This document shows, in pieces, positions 1-7,901 of a stretch of 53,207 nt of DNA (its first letter is position 1; every line of letters starts with the position of its first letter). The notes under the pieces were generated by a model. That model was given only the letters and a program-made list of their open reading frames with translations, was not told the DNA's origin and made no database searches. A program made the translations under genes and the position numbers. Source of the stretch: Persicobacter psychrovividus. GTDB taxonomy: Bacteria; Bacteroidota; Bacteroidia; Cytophagales; Cyclobacteriaceae. Where the stretch lies: contig NZ_AP025302.1 of the NCBI RefSeq assembly GCF_036492425.1, forward strand, positions 1-53,207, given 5' to 3'.

Positions 1-1048
1 GTTCATAGGAATAGGGCACCTGATAATCGAACCGATCAAGCACCGGATCAATGATGATCTCACCGCTTGTATCCTGATCGTCAGGAATGAAAATGTATAT
101 GTGCTGAAAGTTGCGCTTACCATTGTATTTGGTGATGCGAAACTCAAAGGGAATGCCCAGGCATTTGAGTAGGGAACCGCAAAAAATGGAGAAGTCATCG
201 CAATCAATACCGGCGTCTTTCTCGTTGCGTTGCTTGAAGTGAATTTGCCCATCAAGCCAGGAGCGGGCGGGGGTACGAAGTTGCTCCGTGCCCGCCTCGT
301 CCAGCTTGTATTGCAGGTGTTTGTAGGCAAAATCAAAAATATTTTTAGCGGTATTTCGGGTGTTAGCCACCTTGAGTTTTTTGGCCAAATCAGCCACTTC
401 CAAATAGTGTCGCTCAACGATTTGGATACAAGTATTGACCGTATCAAACACGTTGCCATGCTTGAGTAAAATGTCTTTGTTTTCAACAGATTTAATCAGG
501 TGATTGTACGCCCGACCGTCGGCCACATTCCGAGGACCGGAAGTGATACCGAGCTGTCCGAGCTCGCCGGAAAGTCCATTCATAGCTTCAGAAGCTAAGT
601 GATGATTGACCTGCTCACCGTTTACGGTCAAGTGCAAGTCAAAGGCAAGGGATGAAAGGATCGTCGAAACTTGGGAGATATTCAACCCTTTCCCCAAGAG
701 GTTAGAAAGCGGAATTTCAAATTTGATTGGAAGCACCTGAGTAGAAGTCGGTGCAATCTCATGAACCTTGCCTTGCGGCACCGAAAACGCCAGCGGCGCA
801 CCATTGTAGTTGGCAACGATTTGGCGAAGCCCCAAAGCCACCGCCGTCGTGCGGGGATTGTAGGCTTGAATATCCACGGCAATGACCACCTTTTGCAAGT
901 CCACCGAATGCAGACGGGGTAAGTGGTAGGTAAATTTCAGATCAGCCACCGGTAGGATCTTCTTGCCTTTCTTATAAAAATATAGCCCACCCGCAACAAC
1001 GGTTCCGACGGCAGCTACTTTGGCAATATTGGCTAAATCTTCATTCAT
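1..1048 (-). CDS. Membrane-anchored LEA/WHy-like plus transglutaminase-like protein (N-terminal part, runs off the window)
   Basis: The frame opens at ATG 1048 and stays open to base 1. Residues ~6-25 form a hydrophobic segment followed by KKGKK, a typical single-pass anchor. Residues ~35-130 resemble an LEA14/WHy beta-sandwich (alternating hydrophobics with AYNPRT). Residues ~240-345 resemble a transglutaminase-like fold with a Cys-His-Asp triad: Cys283 in DCDDFSIF, His316 in FQHIYIF and Asp334 in IIDPVL. If the molecule is circular, residue 350 is a Gln codon spanning the join and the frame continues through SFP into the gene at 51940-53196, for 771 aa in all. It would be the first gene of the minus-strand late operon, with its promoter in 1049-1258. 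Domain calls are by eye. A role in crosslinking or processing virion proteins is inference. Confidence 0.75.
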   Translation of the reverse strand, partial: MNEDLANIAKVAAVGTVVAGGLYFYKKGKKILPVADLKFTYHLPRLHSVDLQKVVIAVDIQAYNPRTTAVALGLRQIVANYNGAPLAFSVPQGKVHEIAPTSTQVLPIKFEIPLSNLLGKGLNISQVSTILSSLAFDLHLTVNGEQVNHHLASEAMNGLSGELGQLGITSGPRNVADGRAYNHLIKSVENKDILLKHGNVFDTVNTCIQIVERHYLEVADLAKKLKVANTRNTAKNIFDFAYKHLQYKLDEAGTEQLRTPARSWLDGQIHFKQRNEKDAGIDCDDFSIFCGSLLKCLGIPFEFRITKYNGKRNFQHIYIFIPDDQDTSGEIIIDPVLDRFDYQVPYSYE

Positions 1049-1258
1049 ACTTTCCGGTTCATGTTTGGATTAACATACCGAAATGTAAGGGCTAACGATT
1101 TGTGAGTGAATGTTTTTGAACGTGGATGACCGTTGATGATTGTGTTTTATAGGATTTGAATGTAGAATTTTATGGATATGCCTTAGGTTTTGCTTGTCAA
1201 AGACCAAGTTAGAGGGATTGGTAGAGAATTTGATGCAATATCATTTAAAACCATTCCT
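1049..1258. promoter_or_regulatory. Divergent intergenic region, likely late-operon promoter
   Basis: This ~210-bp gap separates a plus-strand gene from the minus-strand operon that, on a circle, runs from 1048 through 53207 down to 37259. No other gap of this size precedes the operon, so its main promoter most likely lies here. On the minus strand, TACATTTC about 25 nt upstream of the ATG resembles the Bacteroidota -7 box (TAnnTTTG), but no clear -33 TTG is seen at the right distance. Evidence is positional. Confidence 0.35.
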
Positions 1259-2380
1259 ATGAGGTCATATATAGTCAATACTTTCAAGTCCCTAAAAGAT
1301 AAGTCAAAGCAACTTTCAGAAGAATCTATTTTAATAGGTAAGCGATGGGTTTTATTTGACGATCAAAGCCAGGATCGGATCATTTACATTTTTCAGAAAG
1401 AAAAGCAGCTATTGGTGTCTCGTAATGGGGAGGTTACAATAGGACAGTGGCAATATATTGATGGGCAAAATATTATGATTTCCATTAATAACCACCACAT
1501 TCTCTTAAACCACGGATTTGTTGATGATGAGGTGCTTGCTTTAAGGATGGACTCAAAGGAAGATTATATTATCCTTTGCAATGAGAGTAAAGGACTGAAG
1601 TCGTTGAAGTCAATCCAGTTTTTAGAAAGGTATTTAGAGGAGAAGTACTTATTGTCGAAGGGAAAAAAGACGGTACATGGTTTAAATACCCCTATTCTTG
1701 AATATCCACAAGGTTCCTATGTGTGTAAGTCTCGAACAGGGCAAGAGATTGGTTTGATTAACTTTTGTGGGAGTGAATCACTCAATCAGAATATGAAAGT
1801 ATGGGTGAATTTTGAACAAAATTATGCGGGGGTTCAGCAAATAACAATAAATGAAGAATCATTTGAGTTAGAGATTATTAGTGGTGTGATCTCATCTTAT
1901 TTCTGGATCGTTAAACATGATGTTAAGGAGAATTTACCGATGATCATCAAGCAGAGAAAGAAATCCGTGAATCCTATGGATGTTCTTGTAGCGAATCAGT
2001 TTGATGATGGATGGTATCAAGTGGATGATTTGTTTGTCGAAGTTAGAAAAAACATTGTTAATGAAGTCCTTGAAAGTCAAAATATGGAATGTTGTGTCTT
2101 GTTGGGGTATAATGATGAAAGGCAGATGCCATTAGCACTTCGTCCTAAGGTTAATAATAAGTTGTCAATTGATGACTATGTGTTTCCAAAAAATATTACC
2201 ATAAAGGATTTTCTGTTTTTTAATTTTAGTAATAGGATTGGAGCTCAAGTAGAAAACAATAAAGTAGTATCTATCCTTAAGAGAAGTATTTGGTCAAAGT
2301 TATTTGAATCAATCAATCCAAAGACAATCAAGGTGATTGAAGGAGAACCTTTGAATCCGTTCTATACCGGTGTGGTGTAA
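1259..2380 (+). CDS. Hypothetical protein, 373 aa
   Basis: I do not recognise a named family. I chose ATG 1259, because an upstream extension would need a TTG at 1190. The N-terminal third has regularly spaced aromatic and hydrophobic residues (KRWVLFDD, GQWQYID, ALRMDSKEDYIILCNE, FLERYLEEKYLL), suggesting a small beta domain repeated or followed by a helix. The rest is rich in Asn, Ile and Lys, with no catalytic motif, signal peptide or membrane segment visible. It is transcribed away from the late operon and is not linked to the toxin-antitoxin pair downstream. Its lower GC than the late operon fits an accessory gene. Confidence 0.7.
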   Translation: MRSYIVNTFKSLKDKSKQLSEESILIGKRWVLFDDQSQDRIIYIFQKEKQLLVSRNGEVTIGQWQYIDGQNIMISINNHHILLNHGFVDDEVLALRMDSKEDYIILCNESKGLKSLKSIQFLERYLEEKYLLSKGKKTVHGLNTPILEYPQGSYVCKSRTGQEIGLINFCGSESLNQNMKVWVNFEQNYAGVQQITINEESFELEIISGVISSYFWIVKHDVKENLPMIIKQRKKSVNPMDVLVANQFDDGWYQVDDLFVEVRKNIVNEVLESQNMECCVLLGYNDERQMPLALRPKVNNKLSIDDYVFPKNITIKDFLFFNFSNRIGAQVENNKVVSILKRSIWSKLFESINPKTIKVIEGEPLNPFYTGVV

Positions 2381-2382
2381 TA

Positions 2383-2571
2383 TCATCTATCAATCCCCAC
2401 CCCAAAATACTCAAACAACACCCTTACTTGCTGCGCATTATAATAATGCACCCGCTGGTTAGCATTCGCCGAAAGGTCTTTCAATTTTTGGTGTAGGGCT
2501 GGGCACCTTCGGATTTCCGGTCGAAGGGTTTGCAAGGCTGAAGCCTCAGAGGTGGCGTGGGTGAAGGTGAT
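2383..2571 (-). pseudogene. Truncated copy of the 75-aa protein at 3331-3558
   Basis: Read on the minus strand this codes for 62 residues ending HYYNAQQVRVLFEYFGVG-ID-R, clearly homologous to the C-terminal two thirds of the 75-aa ORF at 3331-3558 (HYYNAQQVQLLFEHFGVG). An in-frame TGA sits directly upstream of the conserved ITFTHATSE segment, so the N-terminus (MSPKRNTMYKQEVAK in the intact copy) is missing. The two copies lie in the same orientation on either side of the Doc toxin-antitoxin pair. Confidence 0.7.
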
Positions 2572-2681
2572 TCACTGTATTATGAAGTGATTAAATATCG
2601 CATTTACCCTAAAAGTATTACTAAGTCATACTTTGTGTGTTTGATTTCGTATCTTTAGGTAAACGAATTAAATCTAAGGTT

Positions 2682-2894
2682 ATGGACGGAATGAAGTCAA
2701 GAAAATCATTTACGCTTGATGCTGATGTTGTTCAGTACATTGAGCGATACGCCAAAGCGAACAGGGTAAGTAACAGTACTGCGGTAAATCAGATCATTGC
2801 GATGCATAAGGAGCAGGAGCAAAAGAAGATGGTTAATTTTGCGGAGCAGATGATGGACAAGCACAAGGATGTCTTTGATTATTTGGCTAAATGA
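2682..2894 (+). CDS. Ribbon-helix-helix antitoxin-like protein
   Basis: This 70-aa protein begins MDGMKSRKSFTLDADV, followed by two helices (QYIERYAKANRVSNSTAVNQII), the usual layout of a ribbon-helix-helix DNA-binding antitoxin. A GTG at 2637 would add 15 residues, but the ATG at 2682 gives the normal RHH length. The C-terminal tail (EQMMDKHKDVFDYL) is amphipathic and probably wraps the toxin. The stop overlaps the start of the Doc-like toxin by 4 bp (ATGA), so the two are translationally coupled. It probably represses its own operon and neutralises the toxin; this is inference from the pair arrangement, and the usual Doc partner is Phd, not RHH. Confidence 0.75.
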   Translation: MDGMKSRKSFTLDADVVQYIERYAKANRVSNSTAVNQIIAMHKEQEQKKMVNFAEQMMDKHKDVFDYLAK

Positions 2895-3304
2895 GAAAGT
2901 TCACCTATTTAAGCAAAGCATCACTTTTAGAAATTCAGGCGACCTCCATTAACCGTTTCGGCGGATTACATGGCATCAAATCACCAGAACATGAAGGGTT
3001 GATAGACTCGGTTTTATCGCATATTCAGAACGATGATTATTATCCTGACCTGGTCTCAAAAAGCACTTTTTTGTATTGGAGCCTGATCAAGAATCACTGT
3101 TTTCAGGATGGTAACAAGCGGGTAGCGCTGGCATCTGTGATTTCCTTTTGGTTCGGTAATGGCGTTGATCCTGACCGAATCAGTGATTTTGTCCGTGATC
3201 AGGGGGCAAACCTTACCGAGAATATCGCCGGTGGAAAAGTCGAGCGAGAGGAACTTTATCAAATTATCGCAAAGGTGCTTGATGAGCCCTCTGCAATGCA
3301 ATAA
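2891..3304 (+). CDS. doc: Doc/Fic-family toxin
   Basis: This 137-aa protein carries the Doc version of the Fic motif at residues 69-77, HCFQDGNKR (H-x-F-x-D-G-N-K-R). Preceding helices match the Fic fold (GGLHGIKSPEHEGLIDSVL resembles the substrate-side flap). Doc proteins phosphorylate EF-Tu and stop translation; the Lys in GNKR instead of GNGR is the feature that marks Doc as opposed to AMPylating Fic enzymes. Length (Doc is ~126 aa) and the 4-bp overlap with an upstream antitoxin support a type II addiction module that stabilises the plasmid. Confidence 0.9.
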   Translation: MRKFTYLSKASLLEIQATSINRFGGLHGIKSPEHEGLIDSVLSHIQNDDYYPDLVSKSTFLYWSLIKNHCFQDGNKRVALASVISFWFGNGVDPDRISDFVRDQGANLTENIAGGKVEREELYQIIAKVLDEPSAMQ

Positions 3305-3330
3305 ACATTTTCCATACGGTGCGTGGAAAA

Positions 3331-3558
3331 TTAACCATCAATCCCCACCCCAAAATGCTCAAATAGCAACTGCACCTGTTGCGCATTATAATAATGAAGC
3401 CTGTCCTTATTGGTCAGGCTTTTTAATTTTTGTTGCAATTCCTTACAGCTCCTAATCTCTCGTCGTAATGTCTGCATTGCCGCAGATTCCGAGGTGGCGT
3501 GAGTGAAGATGATCTTGGCGACTTCCTGCTTGTACATGGTGTTGCGCTTTGGGCTCAT
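3331..3558 (-). CDS. Small conserved hypothetical protein, 75 aa
   Basis: The protein begins MSPKRNTMYKQEVAKIIFT and ends HYYNAQQVQLLFEHFGVGIDG. It looks helical, with charged residues and no membrane segment. It was kept because a second, diverged copy at 2383-2571 preserves the amino-acid sequence better than the DNA, which suggests past selection for protein. It lies convergent to the Doc toxin. Function is unknown; a duplicated regulatory protein flanking a mobile cassette is one possibility. Confidence 0.55.
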   Translation of the reverse strand: MSPKRNTMYKQEVAKIIFTHATSESAAMQTLRREIRSCKELQQKLKSLTNKDRLHYYNAQQVQLLFEHFGVGIDG

Positions 3559-3973
3559 AAAGCGTAGGGTTTGTGTGAAACAAGGAGGCGGTCTGCTTAT
3601 TATACGGACAATAGCGGGCGTTAAGCACCCTTTGAGTAGGCTTTTTTGTACTTTGCAAGAGCTTTGAGGGCGCTTTTTATAACTATTTCAAGCTAATAGG
3701 GAGCTTTTATAGTGCTTTTGTGGTACTTTGAGGGTGCTTGAGGCTTGCTTTTATAGTGCTTTTGGATGGTGTTTTTTATTGGGGTGAAGGTAGAATGCAT
3801 TGTTGGATGGTATGTTTGATGTCAATTTAGTAGATTTGTTATATTATGACACTATCCCATAAAGTGTGTAAACTCATTTTAGTGTCTTGAGCTTATCAGA
3901 ACCTACTTTTCAAATCCGTATGGATTAGCACATCCCGGCTTTTAAGGAGGGGGTCAAAATAGCTAATCCCTCA
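3559..3973. other. 415-bp non-coding stretch with short repeats
   Basis: No convincing gene. It holds two copies of GCTTTTATAGTGCTTTTG-like sequence (about 3704-3722 and 3748-3766) amid several GCTTT/TTTGAGGG repeats, one copy of the 33-bp dispersed element (3848-3880), and an inverted repeat GGATTAGC (3922-3929)/GCTAATCC (3962-3969) just downstream of the HIT gene. The last could act as a weak terminator, although its loop is long. Confidence 0.5.
3848..3880 (+). repeat. 33-bp dispersed element, copy 1
   Basis: The copy begins GACACTATCCCATAAAGTG and continues with TAAACTCATTTT. Close copies occur at 10980-11012 (same strand) and 37220-37252 (opposite strand). It resembles a terminal inverted repeat of an insertion sequence (a GTGTAAAC core is also present in the IS256-type end at 7670) but stands alone here. 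Confidence 0.7.
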
Positions 3974-4339
3974 TCAATAATATCCCTTCCCTGATACACA
4001 ATGGCGGATTCCCCCACGGGGATTATCCATATCCCCTTCGTAGCGAGGGATCAGGTGACAATGGAAATGCATCACGGTTTGACCTGCGGTTTCTCCGCAG
4101 TTCATTCCAATGTTGTAGCCCTGCGGGCTGTATTCTTTTTCAACCAAGCTTTTGGCAACGGAAATCATCTCATTAAGCTCCTGCTTTTCGGCATCAGTCA
4201 GGTCAAAATAATCAGATCGGAGGGTTTTGCTGATAATCAAAGTATGACCAGGAGCGACAGGGTAACGATCACGGATCAGGAAGAAATATTCGCCAATATA
4301 CAGCTTGTCTTTGTCGGAAATTTGCAGAAAAACACTCAT
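3974..4339 (-). CDS. HIT-family nucleotide hydrolase/transferase
   Basis: This 121-aa protein has the histidine triad H91-F-H93-C-H95-LIP near its C-terminus, the upstream NIGMNCGETAGQTV segment and the N-terminal FLIRDRYPVAPGHTLII strand-loop typical of HIT enzymes (Ap4A hydrolase/HINT-like, acting on nucleotidyl phosphoramidates or dinucleoside polyphosphates). It begins immediately after the stop codon of the HNH gene (4340), so the two form one transcript. The linkage suggests a shared role, perhaps handling a nucleotide signal or adenylylated intermediate in a defence module. That role is inference; the family call is firm. Confidence 0.92.
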   Translation of the reverse strand: MSVFLQISDKDKLYIGEYFFLIRDRYPVAPGHTLIISKTLRSDYFDLTDAEKQELNEMISVAKSLVEKEYSPQGYNIGMNCGETAGQTVMHFHCHLIPRYEGDMDNPRGGIRHCVSGKGYY

Positions 4340-5362
4340 CTAAAAGGTTCCTATTAGTTCAATAACTGGTGCCCAGCTAACAATACTCTGCGATTTAGCA
4401 AGATCATATTGTCTTTGCAAAAATTCCTGTCTTTTCTTCGGGCTATTGCCCGTCTGATTGATGATCGTCTCCGCCAATGGGTGTTTGGAGGTAATATAAA
4501 ACTCATTTCGGTTGTAGAGCCTTTCCAAAAATCGCAGTTCGGGAACCCTCGCATTTTTCTGGCGGTTCACCGACGGGTCCGCCAATACCAAATTCCAGAC
4601 CCCATTGATATTGGCCCCTACCTCCTGGTGCGCTAACTTATTGATATGGGGAAGGAAATGGTCCACATCACAAATATTTGCGCTCCCCGTATTGACGGAA
4701 ATATCCTGAAAACTATAAAAACACTTTCCCTTCTGATATCCATTGAGGGCATCCCGCACCGAGGTGATGTCCTTTCGACGCATTAGATTATTCTCCAGAA
4801 AAAACAGGGAAGCCTCCTCATCATATTTCACCTCCAACAGGTTCGGGTTGATCTGCAGATTCCAGGCCGTTTCCACCAATTTCCATCGAGCCTCTGTTTC
4901 CTGCCCGAAATTCTGAAAGTGGAAAGATTCTTTCAGCTTTAGCAAGTGATCCGTAACCACAATCTCCTTTTTGCCCTGCTGATAGTTTTTCTCATAAAAC
5001 AGATTCGGAATCTGCCCACCATTGACATTCTGAAAAGCATCCACCACATTCACAAAACCCAGCTTTTCGGTGTGCTTCAACAGATCCTCCTCCGATATTG
5101 TGCCCTGATTATAGTCCCGACAATAATTTAAAAACTTGCTCGACTGCGAATTCCCCTGCTTATCGCTCGCCTTCAAATGGTCCGTGATATTCCTTGCAAA
5201 CGGTCGAGCTAATTCTTCCAAACGGACCACTGTTTTCTCTTGATCAATCAACTCCAACAGACTTTTGGCAAAAGCGAACTTATAGGTCGCTGAGTTTTTG
5301 CCGAACAAGATCAATGCTCGCCATTGGGATTCTAATGAAGGGTCGTTTTGTTGGAAATGCAT
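4340..5362 (-). CDS. HNH endonuclease-like protein
   Basis: The 340-aa protein has an HNH/McrA-type nuclease core in its C-terminal half: KCFYSFQDI (~213-221, the position of a zinc knuckle with one Cys replaced by Ser), VDHFLP (~233-238, catalytic Asp-His), NLVLA (~257) and N-R-Q-K-N (~266-270). The first ~200 residues are helical with no recognised domain and may sense a ligand or target. It is upstream of and abutting the HIT gene. A phage-defence or plasmid-competition role is plausible from domain content, not shown. Confidence 0.8.
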   Translation of the reverse strand: MHFQQNDPSLESQWRALILFGKNSATYKFAFAKSLLELIDQEKTVVRLEELARPFARNITDHLKASDKQGNSQSSKFLNYCRDYNQGTISEEDLLKHTEKLGFVNVVDAFQNVNGGQIPNLFYEKNYQQGKKEIVVTDHLLKLKESFHFQNFGQETEARWKLVETAWNLQINPNLLEVKYDEEASLFFLENNLMRRKDITSVRDALNGYQKGKCFYSFQDISVNTGSANICDVDHFLPHINKLAHQEVGANINGVWNLVLADPSVNRQKNARVPELRFLERLYNRNEFYITSKHPLAETIINQTGNSPKKRQEFLQRQYDLAKSQSIVSWAPVIELIGTF

Positions 5363-5637
5363 GGGGTTTGTTTTTGGGGTAAAGGTAGGGAATTTTTGGG
5401 TTCAATAGTCATCAAGACTTTGATTGGACTTACAAAAAGGTTTATCCTTGCTCAATATAGCCTATTTTCATGGTGAAAAGTCATGAAAAATATTCTATTA
5501 AAGGACTACTTTGCTTTTGAAATAATTCAACCATCCAAATATTGTTCGTTCAAACGAATTTTTGGTGATACCAACTCAACGGAATATCCATTCCACACTC
5601 TCAATCAAAGTTTAATATTTTTTGATAATTGATAAAC
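5363..5637. other. AT-rich intergenic region
   Basis: This gap lies between the divergently transcribed HNH-HIT operon and the gene at 5638. It should hold both promoters. I see no repeat, hairpin or short gene in it. Confidence 0.4.
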
Positions 5638-6102
5638 ATGGAACACAAAGCAATTTTAGAATCATTCAAGTCGATCCTTCAAGAGGATGAATTCATTAAA
5701 GAACTTTTGGCGAATGGTACGCTCAGGGTAAAAGAAGCCAAAACAAGAATATCCCTTCGTATCAATGAGAAACCTTATTTGGACGCAGTTATCCCTGGTA
5801 CCTCCAAGAATATGAGAGATTGGATAAATTATCACCAACGAGAAGGTAAGGAAGAGTCCTATGAGCTACCGTTGATTCGGGTGGATCATGATAGTGATAA
5901 ACAAACGGCCTATTTATACTTTTCGATGCGTGAAGAAATCAAAACAGTAAACCCTGCGATTATCATTGGTAGTGAAAGTAACCATGAGTCTCAACATTGC
6001 AAAAAAGTAAATAACAAAGCCCTTGGACAGATGGGCGCGTCGGAGTTTGAAGCTGTTGTAGGGGAGTGGTTAGCTTACTTTAAGGGATTTTTTGGTCATT
6101 GA
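5638..6102 (+). CDS. Hypothetical protein, 154 aa
   Basis: The start is set at ATG 5638; a TTG three codons upstream is less likely. The protein is a mixed alpha/beta small domain: an N-terminal acidic helix (ILESFKSILQEDEFIKELL), strands with basic residues (RVKEAKTRISLRI), and a C-terminal helix ending GEWLAYFKGFFGH. No motif is recognised and there is no signal peptide. It stands alone between the HNH-HIT pair and the PLD nuclease, so an immunity or sensor role is possible but unsupported. Confidence 0.65.
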   Translation: MEHKAILESFKSILQEDEFIKELLANGTLRVKEAKTRISLRINEKPYLDAVIPGTSKNMRDWINYHQREGKEESYELPLIRVDHDSDKQTAYLYFSMREEIKTVNPAIIIGSESNHESQHCKKVNNKALGQMGASEFEAVVGEWLAYFKGFFGH

Positions 6103-6407
6103 TAATGAGACCCAGGGAAAGCGAAATAAATTACGCTTTTACAGGTTTAGTATACCTTATCATCTAAAATTGGTTGGAATAAATACACACTCATCATTTT
6201 GGATTTTGAGGATTAAACCACATTTAATTTTTTTTCTGGAATCAGTTTGTTAAATTTTGATAAGAAATTTCAACCTACATTTTTTGACATGAATTTATTT
6301 ATAAATGTCGGTATGATATATACAAAAAAGAGCTTCCGACAGGAAGAATAAATCGTAAATTAATAAAAACGAAACACAAAATTAACCTAATTATTTTTAT
6401 AAATACA
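6103..6407. other. AT-rich intergenic region before the PLD gene
   Basis: About 300 bp with very low GC and no supportable gene, repeat or hairpin. It is likely to contain the promoter of the PLD gene. Confidence 0.4.
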
Positions 6408-7649
6408 ATGGAGCTAGAATTTATTGGTCAAGGTATTGAACCAGGTATTGGCGATACAACTGGAGATGTATTATTAGAGTCGTTTAAGAAGCCAGGGTTT
6501 ACATCATTTCGAGCATTTGTTGCTTTTGTTAGTGTCAGCGGAATAACTAATTTATTAGATGAACTGAATGAATTTCGAAAATCAGGAGGAAAAGTTAAGT
6601 TGTTCGTAGGCGTAGACCTACATAGCACTTCGAAAGAAGCGCTGGAACTTCTTATGGACGAGGGGATAGAAACAGATATTGTGTATTCTCCGAACAATGT
6701 AATTTACCATCCAAAAGTCTATGCATTTGAAGGGCCTGATTATTCTCGAGTATTAGTAGGTTCTTCTAATCTCACCGCAAGAGGGCTGTTTCAAAGCATG
6801 GAAGCTACAGTGTGTGTAACTGTAGAAAAGAATAAAGATCGCGAGGGGGATGCATTCATTCAAGAAGTTTATGATCACTACAATAAAATAATTGATGGTA
6901 AACACACTTCAGCTAAAGAGCTTTCACCTGAGCTTCTGGATGTACTGGTTGCTAATAAGGTAGTCCTTCCAGAGGGCGAAAATCGAGCAAAGCAGAACAA
7001 GATTAATAAAGAATATTCTAAGGTTCCTTCCGGTTCCAATCATGAATTGCTAAAGGCTTTTGGCAAGGTTAAGCTTAGTAGACCACCTAAAGGCTATAAG
7101 AAAGTAATTGAGAAAAATGAAGTCGAAGTAGGAGCTAGTGAGAAGGTGTCTATTAATACTGAAGAAATTGAAATTCAAACGAATTCAATGTGGATTGAGA
7201 CTAGAAAGATGACAGGAGGTTCAATGAACCAACTTGATCTTTCAAAAAAAGGCAAATTAAAAGGTGTACAAATAGATGGAAGTATTAGCTTCTTTGATGT
7301 TGACCCTGAGGACCCAAATGATACGGTTAATATAGATTTAGAATTAGGAGGTAAAAACTATAAAGAGAATCCCGTTCAATTTAGAGATGGTAAAAAAGAT
7401 AATAAGAATTGGAGGATACTACTTAAAGGAATAACTGATAAAGGTCATAAGTTAACCACAATATCCAGAAATAACCTTGGTTATGAAGGAGGGTTTGTAA
7501 ATAAAATACTTCTATTCACTCGTCTCCAGGGAAACAAATACAAATTAGAAATATTAGACAAAAGTGACATTGAAATCTTGAAAGAGCACTCAACTACTTG
7601 GGGCTTTATGGGCAATGAGACTACTGGTAGGGCGTATGGGTTTACCTGA
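6408..7649 (+). CDS. Phospholipase-D-type nuclease with restriction-like C-terminal domain
   Basis: The 413-aa protein has one HKD-type motif at residues ~101-125 (YHPKVYAFEG, then VLVGSSNLTARGLF: His101, Lys103, Ser119/Asn121), preceded by a Rossmann-like N-terminal half (KVKLFVGVDL). Single-HKD proteins of this kind dimerise and include restriction nucleases such as NgoFVII and BfiI. The C-terminal region from ~250 (WIETRKMTGGSMNQLDLS) resembles the segment after the PLD domain in NgoFVII-like enzymes, possibly a B3-like DNA-binding domain. No methyltransferase is adjacent, so it may be a stand-alone defence nuclease. An IS256 element inserted only ~20 bp after its stop codon. Confidence 0.85.
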   Translation: MELEFIGQGIEPGIGDTTGDVLLESFKKPGFTSFRAFVAFVSVSGITNLLDELNEFRKSGGKVKLFVGVDLHSTSKEALELLMDEGIETDIVYSPNNVIYHPKVYAFEGPDYSRVLVGSSNLTARGLFQSMEATVCVTVEKNKDREGDAFIQEVYDHYNKIIDGKHTSAKELSPELLDVLVANKVVLPEGENRAKQNKINKEYSKVPSGSNHELLKAFGKVKLSRPPKGYKKVIEKNEVEVGASEKVSINTEEIEIQTNSMWIETRKMTGGSMNQLDLSKKGKLKGVQIDGSISFFDVDPEDPNDTVNIDLELGGKNYKENPVQFRDGKKDNKNWRILLKGITDKGHKLTTISRNNLGYEGGFVNKILLFTRLQGNKYKLEILDKSDIEILKEHSTTWGFMGNETTGRAYGFT

Positions 7650-7785
7650 TACTGCTTTCTTTGTATATAGGGAGTGTAAACTGAACGCTGTCTCCTAAAA
7701 TTGTTTCTCTTGGTAGAATTACTCTTTCTACTCAAAGAAGAAATATCAGATTATTTCTTTTGAAAGCCAAGGGTTCAGTACTTTT

Positions 7786-7869
7786 TAAGAGGTGTGCTGG
7801 CTCCATGCAAGGGTAGGCGACGAAGGAGCCTATTTATATACCCTTGTTTGGATGCCTGCTCACCTCTTA
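7786..7869. other. Nested inverted repeat in the 3' part of the IS256 element
   Basis: Outer arms TAAGAGGTG (7786-7794) and CACCTCTTA (7861-7869) enclose inner arms CAAGGGTA (7808-7815) and TACCCTTG (7839-7846). A third pair, GGCTCC (7799-7804) and GGAGCC (7825-7830), crosses the inner pair and could form a pseudoknot-like alternative. It lies between the transposase stop (7902) and the IS end. It may be a terminator or a structured RNA segment; it has no long U tract. Confidence 0.5.
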
Positions 7870-7901
7870 TTTTTGTATCTGACACTTTGTTTTCTTGGTG
7901 A

